A stretch of DNA of 64,000 nucleotides from Agrobacterium vitis (lineage in GTDB: Bacteria; Pseudomonadota; Alphaproteobacteria; Rhizobiales; Rhizobiaceae), in contig NZ_JACXXJ020000005.1 in NCBI RefSeq assembly GCF_014926405.1, positions 2,051,001 to 2,115,000 on the forward strand, given 5' to 3'. Shown here piece after piece: positions 1 to 8,419 of the stretch (position 1 is the first letter of the stretch; the number at the start of each line of letters is the position of its first letter). The position numbers and the translations under genes are program-made. The notes under the pieces were generated by a model, which saw only the letters and a list, made by a program, of their open reading frames with translations, ran no database searches and was not told the DNA's origin.

Positions 1-984
1 TCTGATAATGCCGCATCCGCGATTGAACTGTCGGTCGTCGTGCCCTTCATGAACGAAGAAGACAATATTGGTCGCATGATCGAGCGGGTGATGGAAGCGC
101 TGAAGGATTTCGGCAAGCCCTGGGAATTGATCGTCATCGATGACGGCTCCACCGACCGGACATTGAGCCGGGCGCGAACCTATCTCGGTCGGGAGGGCCT
201 GGACCTGAAAATCATCGAATTTCAGCGCAATTTCGGCCAGGCAGCAGGTCTTCAGGCCGGTTTCGACGCCGCACGCGGACGGCTGATCGCCTCGCTGGAC
301 GGCGACCTGCAAAACGATCCGCACGATATTCCCGGCATGATCGTTGAGTTGGAAAGCCGTGATCTCGACCTGCTCTGCGGCTGGCGCAAGGCAAGGCAGG
401 ATGCGCTGGTGCTGCGCAAGATCCCCTCTTGGTGCGCCAACCGGCTAATCGGCAAGGTGACTGGCGTGCGCATCCACGATTATGGCTGCGGGCTGAAACT
501 GTACCGCGCCCATATCATCAAACAGATCAGCATCATGGGCGGCATGCACCGGTTCATTCCGGCCTGGGTCGCCAGCGTCATTCCATCGTCGCGGATCGGC
601 GAAACTGTGGTCAATCACCACGCCCGCCAGTTCGGCACCTCGAAATACGGTATTTCCCGCACCGCCCGCGTCGTGCTCGATCTGCTGGCCGTGCTGTTCT
701 TCATGCGCTTCCGCCAAAGGCCCGGCCATTTCTTCGGGATGATCGGCTTCTTCATCGGCACGCTCAGCGCGCTGATCCTGTTTTATCTGTTCGTCATCAA
801 GCTGATGGGCGAGGATATCGGCACACGGCCGCTGCTGCTGGTCGGGGTTATGCTGTTCCTGGCCTCAATCCAGATGATCACCACTGGCATTGTCGCGGAA
901 ATGCTGACCCGTTCCTACGATACACCGCGTGCCTATGTGATCCGCAAAACCTATGACCAGGCTCCGGATACCAAGGATATCTGA
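1..984 (+). CDS. GT2 family polyprenyl-phosphate sugar transferase (ArnC/DPM1-like), 5' partial
   Basis: Family 2 glycosyltransferase of the ArnC/dolichyl-phosphate-mannose synthase type, which loads a sugar from a nucleotide donor onto a polyprenyl phosphate at the inner membrane. Visible: the nucleotide-binding IDDGSTD motif, the metal-binding SLDGDLQNDP stretch, the family motif QRNFGQAAGLQAGFD, and two C-terminal membrane helices. The reading frame is open to base 1 (residues SDNAASAIELSVVVP precede the first GTG at 40), so the true start lies outside the window. It is followed after 1 nt by the GT39 gene, an arrangement known from ArnC-ArnT and from the rhizobial RgtE/Rgt galacturonic acid system. 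Family is secure; the sugar is not known. Confidence 0.88.
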   Translation, partial: SDNAASAIELSVVVPFMNEEDNIGRMIERVMEALKDFGKPWELIVIDDGSTDRTLSRARTYLGREGLDLKIIEFQRNFGQAAGLQAGFDAARGRLIASLDGDLQNDPHDIPGMIVELESRDLDLLCGWRKARQDALVLRKIPSWCANRLIGKVTGVRIHDYGCGLKLYRAHIIKQISIMGGMHRFIPAWVASVIPSSRIGETVVNHHARQFGTSKYGISRTARVVLDLLAVLFFMRFRQRPGHFFGMIGFFIGTLSALILFYLFVIKLMGEDIGTRPLLLVGVMLFLASIQMITTGIVAEMLTRSYDTPRAYVIRKTYDQAPDTKDI

Positions 985-985
985 G

Positions 986-2512
986 ATGATTTCGACGCTC
1001 CGGCAGAAGCCCGCTTCGCTCTTCCTTCTCCTGGGCGTCTATTTCATCGTTCAGGTGCTGGTGCGCCTGGCCCTGCCTGCGTCGCTGGAACTGGACGAAG
1101 GCCAGCAGCTCTATTATGCGCAATGGCTTTCAATCGGCTACGACAGCCAGCCGCCGTTCTACAACTGGATCCAGTATGGCGTGGTGGAGCTACTCGGCCC
1201 CAACCGGCTCGCGCTGGCGCTGTTGAAAAACCTGATGCTGTTTGCCAGCTATGCGCTAATCGCGCTGGCCGCAGCACAGGTGCTGAAAAGCCGGGATCTC
1301 GTCATCATCGCCTGCCTTAGCCTGTTGACCATGCCGCAGATCAGCTTTGAGGCACAGCGAGACCTGACCCATACTGTCGCGCTGATTTTCTGCACCGCGC
1401 TGCTGCTGTTCGGGGTGTTGCGGACCCTGAAATCGCCCAGCATCTGGAGCTACGCCCTGACCGGGGCTGCCATTGGCTGTGGGTTTATTTCCAAATACAA
1501 CTTCGTTCTGTTGGTCAGCGCCGCCTTCCTCGCCATCCTGGCGGAGCCGAAGTTTCGCCGGCGTGTACTGGACTGGCGCATCCTGCTGACGGCTGGCGTG
1601 GCACTGGCGATCTTGCTGCCGCATGCCCTGTGGTTTTTCCAGCATATGCAGGAAGCGACGCGCAATACGCTGGGTAAAATGACCGATGACAATATTACCA
1701 GCCTGCCACAGCAGATCTTCAAGGGTCTGACATCGCTCAGCACGGCGGTTCTGGCCAGTGCCGCTCCCACTATGGCGCTGCTGCTGATCCCCTTCGCCCG
1801 CACCCTGCCCTTCCCGCATCTGCCGCGCCCAGCTGCCTCCGTTTTGTCCGCCAGCAATGAATGGACCCGGCTGCTGGGCCGGATGATGCTGCTGGTGGTC
1901 GCCGTTCTGGCACTGATGGTAATTTTTGGCGGCGTCAGCGCCATCAAGGACCGCTGGCTTGCGCCCTGTTTTCTGATGCTGCCGCTCTATCTCTGCCTGA
2001 AAGTCGAAGCGGCGGGCCTGGGCGAAGAAGGACAGTTGCGCCGCTTTCTGGTCGTCGCGCTTGCTATCATGGTGCTTGTGCCGGTCATCCTCTATGGTCG
2101 CGTGGTCGGCGCTGGCATTATCGGTCATTACCAGAAGCAGAATGTACCCTATGGCCAGGCCGTTGCCACGGCGCTGGCCTCAGCGCCAAGCCGTCCAGTT
2201 CTGGTGCTGACCAGCGATCAGCAGATGGCGGGCAACATCCGTCTGCATGCACCCGATATTGCTGTCACCGTTCCCCCAACCAGCGGCGTACCTGTACCGG
2301 CGCGTTTCGACGCACAGCATCCGCTGCTGGTGATTTGGCGCAATTTCGGCAGGCCCAACCCTGAAATGCCAAAGGCCCTGAAGGACTGGATCGCCACCTA
2401 TCCCGGTCTACAGGCCCAATCGGTCGGCGAAATCGCCCTGCCCTTCCTGCATGGACGGCCGCATTCGCTCTATTCCTTCGGCTACGCCCTCTATTACTCC
2501 ACCACGCCCTGA
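986..2512 (+). CDS. GT39-family integral membrane glycosyltransferase (ArnT/Rgt-like)
   Basis: Polytopic membrane glycosyltransferase, 508 residues, of the PMT_2/ArnT class, which uses polyprenyl-phosphate sugars as donors on the periplasmic face. After the first membrane helix comes the acidic loop with DEGQQLYYAQW and SQPPFYNW, typical of the family's catalytic first periplasmic loop; roughly ten further hydrophobic segments follow. ATG 986 is chosen because AAGGA lies 8 nt upstream; an earlier in-frame codon at 953 would overlap the GT2 gene. The partner GT2 protein probably supplies the lipid-linked sugar. In Rhizobium such proteins (RgtA-D) add galacturonic acid to LPS core or lipid A; that this one does so is inference. 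Confidence 0.82.
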   Translation: MISTLRQKPASLFLLLGVYFIVQVLVRLALPASLELDEGQQLYYAQWLSIGYDSQPPFYNWIQYGVVELLGPNRLALALLKNLMLFASYALIALAAAQVLKSRDLVIIACLSLLTMPQISFEAQRDLTHTVALIFCTALLLFGVLRTLKSPSIWSYALTGAAIGCGFISKYNFVLLVSAAFLAILAEPKFRRRVLDWRILLTAGVALAILLPHALWFFQHMQEATRNTLGKMTDDNITSLPQQIFKGLTSLSTAVLASAAPTMALLLIPFARTLPFPHLPRPAASVLSASNEWTRLLGRMMLLVVAVLALMVIFGGVSAIKDRWLAPCFLMLPLYLCLKVEAAGLGEEGQLRRFLVVALAIMVLVPVILYGRVVGAGIIGHYQKQNVPYGQAVATALASAPSRPVLVLTSDQQMAGNIRLHAPDIAVTVPPTSGVPVPARFDAQHPLLVIWRNFGRPNPEMPKALKDWIATYPGLQAQSVGEIALPFLHGRPHSLYSFGYALYYSTTP

Positions 2513-2560
2513 CATATTCCGATTTGGCAAAAAAATCGCAATGCCTCTTGATAGATTTTA

Positions 2561-2578
2561 TCTAAGATATATCTTAGA
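2561..2578. promoter_or_regulatory. 18-bp perfect palindrome, likely PadR operator
   Basis: TCTAAGATATATCTTAGA is a perfect 9+9 palindrome ending 27 nt before the PadR start codon, inside an AT-rich promoter region. PadR regulators commonly bind such palindromes in their own promoters, so autoregulation is the simplest reading. Confidence 0.7.
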
Positions 2579-2605
2579 CCTATAAAAACTTATCGGAGAT
2601 AGATA

Positions 2606-3220
2606 ATGCGATTTTCTCATTCACACGAATACCAAGGGGAACATGGTGGCAGACATGGCGATCGAGGGGGCCATCCACTTGCCGACCTGATGCACGCGAT
2701 GCGTGGCGGTCCCTTTGGACACAAGGGACCAGGCGGCAAGCACGGACGCGATGGCGAACGTCGCCGGATGTTTGAGACCGGCGAATTGCGGCTGGTGCTG
2801 CTGAAGCTGATTTCGGAACTGCCACGCCATGGCTATGACCTGATCCGCGAGATCGAGCGGCTCTCAGGCGGTGCCTATGCGCCCAGCCCCGGCGTGATCT
2901 ATCCGACCATGACCCTGTTGCTGGATATGGGTCTGGCCGAGGAACAACAGACCGAGGGCGCGCGCAAATTGCTGGGTATTACCGAGGCTGGAAAAATCCA
3001 CCTCGACGACAATGCCGAAGCGGTAGAGATTGCCATCGCCCGGCTGACCGCCCTTGCCAAATTGACCGAACGCACCGATGCCGGGCCAGTGCGCCGGGCA
3101 ATCCATAATCTGCGCGCCGTGATCCATGACCGGCTCGCCCAGGACGACGTATCGCGCGAGACACAATTGGACGTCGCCCGCATTCTCGATGAAGCAGCCA
3201 GCAAGATTGAAAGGCTTTGA
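2606..3220 (+). CDS. PadR-family regulator with His-rich N-terminus (YqjI-like)
   Basis: Transcriptional regulator, 204 residues. The first ~50 residues are rich in His, Gly and Asp (HSHEYQGEHGGRHGDRGGH, then HKGPGGKHGRD), a plausible metal-binding segment. A PadR winged helix follows (residues ~55-125: ELRLVLLKLISELPRHGYDL, GVIYPTMTLLLDMGLAEEQQ), then a helical C-terminal dimerisation region. E. coli YqjI, a nickel-responsive PadR repressor of the ferric reductase gene yqjH, has the same layout. GGAG is 7 nt before ATG 2606. The DUF2218 gene starts 2 nt after the stop, so the two form one unit. The domain is certain; the metal response is inference from composition and neighbour. Confidence 0.85.
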   Translation: MRFSHSHEYQGEHGGRHGDRGGHPLADLMHAMRGGPFGHKGPGGKHGRDGERRRMFETGELRLVLLKLISELPRHGYDLIREIERLSGGAYAPSPGVIYPTMTLLLDMGLAEEQQTEGARKLLGITEAGKIHLDDNAEAVEIAIARLTALAKLTERTDAGPVRRAIHNLRAVIHDRLAQDDVSRETQLDVARILDEAASKIERL

Positions 3221-3222
3221 CC

Positions 3223-3510
3223 ATGACAAAAACCATTGCCACCGTCCCCACCGAACACGGTTGGAAATATGTCCAGCAGCTCTGCAAGCACTGGAGCCAC
3301 AAGCTGACCGTCGAGCTTGGCGAAAACCAAGGCACAGTGACCTTCGACACGGCCACCGCCGTGATGACCTGCGACGAGGCAGGACTGACGGTCACCATCG
3401 AAGCGGAAAACGACGAGTTGCTGGAGCGCTACAAAGGTGTGGTTTCCAGCCATCTCGACCGTTTCGCCTTCCGCGAAGCGCCTCTGCCCTTTGATTGGAA
3501 GCCTGCCTGA
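3223..3510 (+). CDS. DUF2218 domain protein
   Basis: A 95-residue soluble protein made almost entirely of a DUF2218 domain (KTIATVPTEHGWKYVQQLCKHW at the start; DRFAFRE near the end). DUF2218 is known as a stand-alone protein and as an extension of siderophore-interacting ferric reductases of the ViuB/YqjH type, so a link to iron or metal handling is likely, though the biochemical role is unknown. ATG 3223 is preferred over TTG 3217, which would overlap the regulator's stop. It is co-transcribed with the His-rich PadR gene and followed by a stem-loop at 3514-3536. No ferric reductase gene lies in this window next to it. Confidence 0.8.
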   Translation: MTKTIATVPTEHGWKYVQQLCKHWSHKLTVELGENQGTVTFDTATAVMTCDEAGLTVTIEAENDELLERYKGVVSSHLDRFAFREAPLPFDWKPA

Positions 3511-3513
3511 TAC

Positions 3514-3536
3514 CAAGGTCATTGAAAATGACCTTG
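3514..3536 (+). terminator. stem-loop after DUF2218 gene
   Basis: CAAGGTCAT and ATGACCTTG form a perfect 9-bp stem with a 5-nt loop, starting 4 nt after the stop codon. The tail (TATTCCCTTT) is only partly T-rich, so this is a probable rather than classical terminator. Confidence 0.55.
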
Positions 3537-3544
3537 TATTCCCT

Positions 3545-3587
3545 TTGCAAATATCTCAAGCCGTGCAAGCATTTGAGATATTTGCAA
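3545..3587. repeat. 15-bp perfect inverted repeat, convergent intergenic
   Basis: Arms 3545-3559 and 3573-3587 (TTGCAAATATCTCAA and its exact complement) flank a 13-nt spacer. It lies between the ends of the convergent DUF2218 and aminotransferase genes and abuts the shared repeat at 3594. It could act as a bidirectional terminator or be the arm of an intergenic repeat element. Confidence 0.6.
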
Positions 3588-3593
3588 TGCCTT

Positions 3594-3613
3594 CAAGGCG
3601 AGGATGCGTGAGC
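3594..3613. repeat. interspersed repeat unit, copy A
   Basis: CAAGGCGAGGATGCGT (3594-3609) recurs exactly at 31526-31541, and the next four bases differ at one position (GAGC versus CAGC). Both copies are intergenic, and sequence upstream of both begins with a similar TTTGAG stretch. It looks like part of a dispersed, diverged intergenic element. Confidence 0.5.
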
Positions 3614-3640
3614 ATGTCAGAGACTTGGCAATAAAGTGAC

Positions 3641-5011
3641 CTATTCGCGATAATTGTCGCGCAGCCAGTCCAGCGCCTTGCCCAAAACCTGCACCGCCTG
3701 ATCGACCTCGGCGCGGGAAATAATAAATGGCGGCGAAAACAGCATGCGGTCGCCGGTGGCGCGGACAATCACGCCATTGGCAACGCACTGATTACGCACC
3801 TGCGCGCCAACATCGTCGGGCTTGGCGAAACGACGGCGTGACGCCTTGTCCGCTGTCAATTGCACAGCGCCGATCAGCCCAAGACTGACCACCTCGCCTA
3901 CCATCTGATGATCGGCAAGCGACGCCAGCGCCGTGGCGAAATAGGGGCCGATATCGTCGCGCACCCTCTCCACCAGCTTTTCCTCTTCGAGGATACGGAT
4001 ATTTTCCAGTGCCGCCGCCGCGCATACCGGATGGCCAGAATAGGTATAGCCGTGATTGAAATCGCCGACCTCGTTGATCAGCACCTCAGCCACCCGGTCC
4101 GAAACCAGCACGCCACCAACCGGTAGATAGCCTGACGATAGGCCCTTGGCAATCGGAGCCAGATCCGGCTCGAACCCGAAATGCTGATAGCCGAACCAGC
4201 TGCCCAACCGGCCAAATCCGCAGATCACTTCGTCCGAGACCAGCAGAACGTCATAGTGCTTGCAGATCCGGACGATCTCCGGCCAATAGCTATCCGGCGG
4301 AATAATTACGCCGCCCGCCCCTTGCACGGGTTCAGCCACGAAAGCCGCAACGTTTTCCGCGCCAAGTTCCAGAATTTTCGCTTCCAGTTCCTGCGCGGCC
4401 TTAAGGCCGAATTCCTCAGGCGAAAGGGTGCCGCCCTCGCCATACCAATAGGGCTGATTGATGTGGTGAATGCCCTCAATCGGCAGATTGCCCTGTTCAT
4501 GCATGTATTTCATGCCGCCCAGCGAAGCGCCCGCAACGGTCGAGCCATGATAGCCGTTCTTGCGAGCAATCACCTGGGTCTTGGTGGGGTGGCCGAGTGC
4601 CTTCCAATAGACCCGCGCCAGGCGAAACCATGTATCGGTGGCCTCGGAACCCGAATTGGTGAAGAACACATGGTTCATCTGCGGCCCGGCCAGACTTGTG
4701 ACCTTCTGGGCCAAGAGTGTCGCCGGTGGCGTGGTGGAACCGAAAAACGTGTTGTAATAGGGTAGTTCCTGCATTTGCGCATAGGCCGCATCGGCAATCG
4801 ACTTGCGGCCATAGCCGACATTGACGCACCACAACCCACCAAACGCATCCAGATATTTCTTGCCCGTCGCATCCCAGATATGGACGCCTTCAGCACGCTC
4901 AATAATGCGCACACCTGCCTCGTTCAGCTTTTTGGTATCGTTGAACGGGTGCAGATGATGGGCGGCATCGATGGCGGCAAGATTGGAAAGGACGGCAGGT
5001 TTCTCGTTCAT
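3641..5011 (-). CDS. class III PLP aminotransferase (SpuC-like, putrescine/omega-amino acid:pyruvate)
   Basis: PLP-dependent class III aminotransferase, 456 residues. It carries the PLP-phosphate motif NSGSEATDTWFRLAR (~120), the pyridine-contacting Asp in SDEVICGFGR (D260) and the Schiff-base lysine in PIAKGLSSGY (K289). The N-terminal HPFNDTKKLNEAG and FGGLWCVNVGYGR match polyamine or omega-amino acid:pyruvate transaminases such as Pseudomonas SpuC. ATG 5011 is chosen because GAGG lies 9 nt upstream; ATG 5020 has no room for a ribosome site. It is divergent from the glutamine-synthetase-like gene with about 125 nt between, suggesting a shared regulatory region for amine catabolism. The substrate is inferred. 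Confidence 0.87.
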   Translation of the reverse strand: MNEKPAVLSNLAAIDAAHHLHPFNDTKKLNEAGVRIIERAEGVHIWDATGKKYLDAFGGLWCVNVGYGRKSIADAAYAQMQELPYYNTFFGSTTPPATLLAQKVTSLAGPQMNHVFFTNSGSEATDTWFRLARVYWKALGHPTKTQVIARKNGYHGSTVAGASLGGMKYMHEQGNLPIEGIHHINQPYWYGEGGTLSPEEFGLKAAQELEAKILELGAENVAAFVAEPVQGAGGVIIPPDSYWPEIVRICKHYDVLLVSDEVICGFGRLGSWFGYQHFGFEPDLAPIAKGLSSGYLPVGGVLVSDRVAEVLINEVGDFNHGYTYSGHPVCAAAALENIRILEEEKLVERVRDDIGPYFATALASLADHQMVGEVVSLGLIGAVQLTADKASRRRFAKPDDVGAQVRNQCVANGVIVRATGDRMLFSPPFIISRAEVDQAVQVLGKALDWLRDNYRE

Positions 5012-5136
5012 GGCAGGCATCCTCAGGCGGCGGTGTCGCATTGAAAGGCGGCAATTTATCCGCTACGACCATGACGATATGCACCAGCTTTGGCAAGAAC
5101 CGCCAGGGGCTGGCAGACCTCTTTCGAAAGCCCGCC

Positions 5137-6492
5137 ATGACCCAGATCGACGCCTCCACCAGCACCGCTCCCGACCCGCAGGCCCGGATCGAAATCCTGC
5201 TGGTCGGCATGAACGGCGATCTGCGTGGCAAGATGATCCCGCTGAACGCCGAGGACAAGGTCTGGAAAAACAGCGTCCGCCTGCCCGCCTCCACCCAGTC
5301 GCTGGATATCTGGGGCGATGATAATGACGACCTGACCGGCATTTCGCTGACCTTGGGCGATCCAGATGGCCTGTGCATACCCGACAAGCGTTCGCTTAGC
5401 CCCATGCCCTGGGCACCATCAGGCTCCAAACAGGTGCTGGCCACTATGCATACACTTGAGGGCCAGCCGCATTTCGTCTGCCCGCGCGCCATTCTGGCCC
5501 GGGTGCTGGAGCGGTTTGCGGCCTTGGGCCTGACGCCGGTCGTGGCGACCGAGCTGGAATTCTACGTGATGGAAGATGATTGGCGCGAAACTGGTCGCCC
5601 CATGCCGCCCAAGGCGCTGACCTATCGCGGCGAGCCGAACGGCTTTCAGCTGTATGACATGCGGGCAACCGGGGCGATGGAGGATTATCTCGCCACCGTG
5701 CGCGCCTATGCCGATGCCATGGGCCTGCCCGCCGATGCGACGACGGCGGAATTCGGACCCGGCCAGTTCGAGGTCAATCTTCTGCACCGGCCCGATGCCA
5801 TGGCAGCGGCGGATGACTGTATCTACCTGAAGCGCGTCGCCGAATTTGCCGCCCGCCGCCACGGGCTGAAATCCACCTGCATGGCCAAGCCCTATGGCGA
5901 CCAGGCAGGCTCCGGCCTGCATGTGCATGTCAGCATTATCGATGCCGAGGGTCGCAATATTCTCGATGCCAAAGGCGGCGAACCGGTCAAACTGAAATCG
6001 GTAACGGCGGGCCTGTTGCAGACCATGCGGGAAGCGCAGCTGATTTTTGCGCCCTTCGCCAATTCCTACCGCCGTTTCCAGCCCGGCTCCTTTGCACCCG
6101 ACCGGATCGACTGGGGTTTCGGCCATCGCGGCACCGCTATTCGTATTCCAGACAAGGACGGCCCGGCAGCACGGATCGAGCACCGTGTGGCGGGTGCCGA
6201 CGCCAATCCGCATCTGCTGCTCGCCGCCATTCTCGGCGGCATGTTGAAGGGGTTGGAGGCCGATCTCGATCCCGGCCCAGTGACCACGCCTGATGCGCCA
6301 GCCACCAGCCCGGACTTGCTAACCCATGACTTCCTGACCGCCGTCGATGCCTTCCGCACGTCTGATTTCATCGCCGATGTTTTCGGAAAACAATATCGCC
6401 AACTCTACGGTGATACCAAGCGCAAGGAAGCGATCACCTATCTGCGCACCGTGTCGGATTTCGATTATCGGACCTATCTGCCGCGCTTGTAA
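5137..6492 (+). CDS. glutamine synthetase family protein (gamma-glutamylpolyamine synthetase-like)
   Basis: ATP-dependent ligase of the glutamine synthetase fold, 451 residues from ATG 5137. It has the N-terminal beta-grasp region (IEILLVGMNGDLRGK), the catalytic core GDQAGSGLHVHVSI, the ATP/glutamate site NSYRRFQPGSFAPDR...WGFGHRGTAIRIP, and EHRVAGADANPHLLLAAIL. Like PuuA/SpuI, it lacks the adenylylation region of the housekeeping GlnA. Such enzymes join glutamate to an amine, the first step of the gamma-glutamylated route. Upstream in-frame codons at 5041 (TTG) and 5071 (ATG) lack a ribosome site. The divergent aminotransferase supports a role in amine or polyamine use; the exact amine is unknown. 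Confidence 0.85.
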   Translation: MTQIDASTSTAPDPQARIEILLVGMNGDLRGKMIPLNAEDKVWKNSVRLPASTQSLDIWGDDNDDLTGISLTLGDPDGLCIPDKRSLSPMPWAPSGSKQVLATMHTLEGQPHFVCPRAILARVLERFAALGLTPVVATELEFYVMEDDWRETGRPMPPKALTYRGEPNGFQLYDMRATGAMEDYLATVRAYADAMGLPADATTAEFGPGQFEVNLLHRPDAMAAADDCIYLKRVAEFAARRHGLKSTCMAKPYGDQAGSGLHVHVSIIDAEGRNILDAKGGEPVKLKSVTAGLLQTMREAQLIFAPFANSYRRFQPGSFAPDRIDWGFGHRGTAIRIPDKDGPAARIEHRVAGADANPHLLLAAILGGMLKGLEADLDPGPVTTPDAPATSPDLLTHDFLTAVDAFRTSDFIADVFGKQYRQLYGDTKRKEAITYLRTVSDFDYRTYLPRL

Positions 6493-6796
6493 ACGCGCCT
6501 GCCATGTCCAGAAATGCCGGACCATGAAAACCGTTCAGCGGAATGTGATCCCATGCCGATCGCAATCTGAACAATAAAATACTAAAATAGCGCAACCAAA
6601 CAGAATGGAGCACCAACTTCCCCTAAAATCATGGGGATGTCGGGCCAGACTGTGGAAAACATTTTGCCTTTTGAGCACAAAGTGCCTCTGGTCAGAAACC
6701 GACAATGTTTTTTTGAAGGCAGGGCTTGTTTTTTGGGCAATTTTACCATTTGGTCAACAACCGAACGAATTCCCCATGGGCGCGGAGACAACAAGA
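6493..6796. other. intergenic region before opp operon
   Basis: About 304 nt between the ligase and oppA. The reading frame of oppA stays open back to 6605, but that extension has no ribosome site and no family resemblance. The stretch is AT-richer than its flanks and presumably holds the opp promoter; no clear operator or terminator is visible. Confidence 0.5.
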
Positions 6797-8395
6797 ATGA
6801 CCCAGATGAAAATCCGATTGGCAACGGCGGTATTGGCCGGTTCCCTGCTGTTTGGTGCAAGCAGTGCACTGGCGGAAGCGGTATTGAACCGCGGCAATGC
6901 AGGCGAACCGAAATCGCTCGATCCGGCGCATATCTCGATCGACATCGAAGGCTTTGTCATTCACGACATGTTCGAAGGCCTGACGACGCATGACGCAAAT
7001 GGTAAGATCGTGCCTGGCGCCGCCGAAAGCTGGAAAGTCTCCGACGACGGCACGGTCTACACCTTCAAGATCCGCGATAATGCCAAATGGTCCGACGGTT
7101 CGCCGGTAACCGCGGAAGACTTCCAGTTCGCCATGCGCCGCCTGGAAGACCCCAAGACCGCCGCCGAATATGCCAACCTGCTCTATCCGATCAAGAATGC
7201 GGAAGCTGTAAACACAGGCAAGGCGCCTGTCGATCAGCTTGGCATCAAGATCGTTGATGCCAAGACACTGGAAATCACCCTGGAGCGCTCAACGCCCTAT
7301 TTCCTGCAACTGATGGCTCATTATACCGCCCTGCCGATCAGCAAGGCCAATTACGAAAAATTCAGTGATCAGTTCGTCAAGCCAGGCAATATGGTCAATA
7401 ACGGCGCCTTCAAGCTGGAATCGCATGTGCCGAACGACAAGCTGGTAGTTGCCAAGAACGACCAGTATTGGGATGCCAAGAATGTTAAACTCGACAAGGT
7501 GGTATTCTACCCAATTGAAGATGACGCCGCCGCCGTTCGCCGTTACGAAGCCGGTGAACTTGATGTCGTCTACAATTTCTCCGCCGACCAGTTGAAGCGG
7601 TTGCGCGCTGCCTATAATAGCCAGGTCCATGTCGATCCGGGTCTGGCAACCTATTATTACACATTTGACATGCGCCAGGAGCCTATGAGCGACGTGCGCG
7701 TTCGCAAAGCTCTGTCTATGGCCGTAGACCGAGATTTCCTGTCGAGCGAAATCTATTCCGGTGCGCAATTGCCGCTCTATTCCATGGTGCCTCCGGGCAT
7801 GGAAGGCTATGAAAAGCCGGCCGCGCCCGATTTTGCCTCGCTGTCGCAAATCGACCGCGAAGACAAGGCCGTGGAATTGATGAAGGAGGCCGGTTACGGC
7901 CAAGGCGGCAAGCCGCTCAACCTCGAAATCCGCTACAACACCAATACCAACCACGAGCGCGTGGCGACCGCCATTGCCGATATGTGGAAGACCACCTTCG
8001 GTGCCAAAGTATCGCTCGTCAATCTAGACGTGGCCTCGCACTATTCTTACCTCAAGGAAGGCGGCAAATACAGCGTCGCCCGTGCTGGCTGGGGGGCAGA
8101 TTATGCCGACCCGGAAAACTTCCTGGCGCTGACGATCAGCACCAACACGACCTTCAACTACAGCCACTGGAACAATCCGGAATTCGACGCGCTGATGAAG
8201 AAGTCCTATGACGAAAAGGACCAGAAGGTGCGGATGGAACTGATGCATAAGGCTGAACAGATCCTGGTGGATCAGCAGCCAGTGGCCCCGCTGATGAACA
8301 CGGCCAATCTTTGGCTGGTATCCAGCAAAGTTTCCGGTTGGGGCGACAATGCCGTCAACGAGCATTATTCCAAGTATCTCAGCGTATCCAAGTAA
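6797..8395 (+). CDS. oppA: oligopeptide ABC transporter, periplasmic binding protein
   Basis: Solute-binding protein of the OppA/DppA cluster, 532 residues. A Sec signal peptide is evident (KIRLATAVLAGSLLFGASSALA, cleavage before EAVLNRG). The mature protein shows family motifs GEPKSLDPAHIS, DMFEGLTT, AKWSDGSPVTAEDF, DVRVRKALSMAVDRD and a C-terminal ARAGWGADYADPENFL. ATG 6797 is chosen because GGAG lies 10 nt upstream; ATG 6776 and 6806 are the alternatives. It is the first gene of oppA-B-C-DF. The ligand may be short peptides or a gamma-glutamyl/amine conjugate, given the genes just upstream; that link is inference. Confidence 0.9.
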   Translation: MTQMKIRLATAVLAGSLLFGASSALAEAVLNRGNAGEPKSLDPAHISIDIEGFVIHDMFEGLTTHDANGKIVPGAAESWKVSDDGTVYTFKIRDNAKWSDGSPVTAEDFQFAMRRLEDPKTAAEYANLLYPIKNAEAVNTGKAPVDQLGIKIVDAKTLEITLERSTPYFLQLMAHYTALPISKANYEKFSDQFVKPGNMVNNGAFKLESHVPNDKLVVAKNDQYWDAKNVKLDKVVFYPIEDDAAAVRRYEAGELDVVYNFSADQLKRLRAAYNSQVHVDPGLATYYYTFDMRQEPMSDVRVRKALSMAVDRDFLSSEIYSGAQLPLYSMVPPGMEGYEKPAAPDFASLSQIDREDKAVELMKEAGYGQGGKPLNLEIRYNTNTNHERVATAIADMWKTTFGAKVSLVNLDVASHYSYLKEGGKYSVARAGWGADYADPENFLALTISTNTTFNYSHWNNPEFDALMKKSYDEKDQKVRMELMHKAEQILVDQQPVAPLMNTANLWLVSSKVSGWGDNAVNEHYSKYLSVSK

Positions 8396-8419
8396 CGTCG
8401 AACAGGAGAATGACGCGCG

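Noticed and set aside
6605..6796. N-terminal extension of OppA
   Set aside because: No ribosome site, lacks resemblance, and would bury the clear signal peptide starting near 6797.
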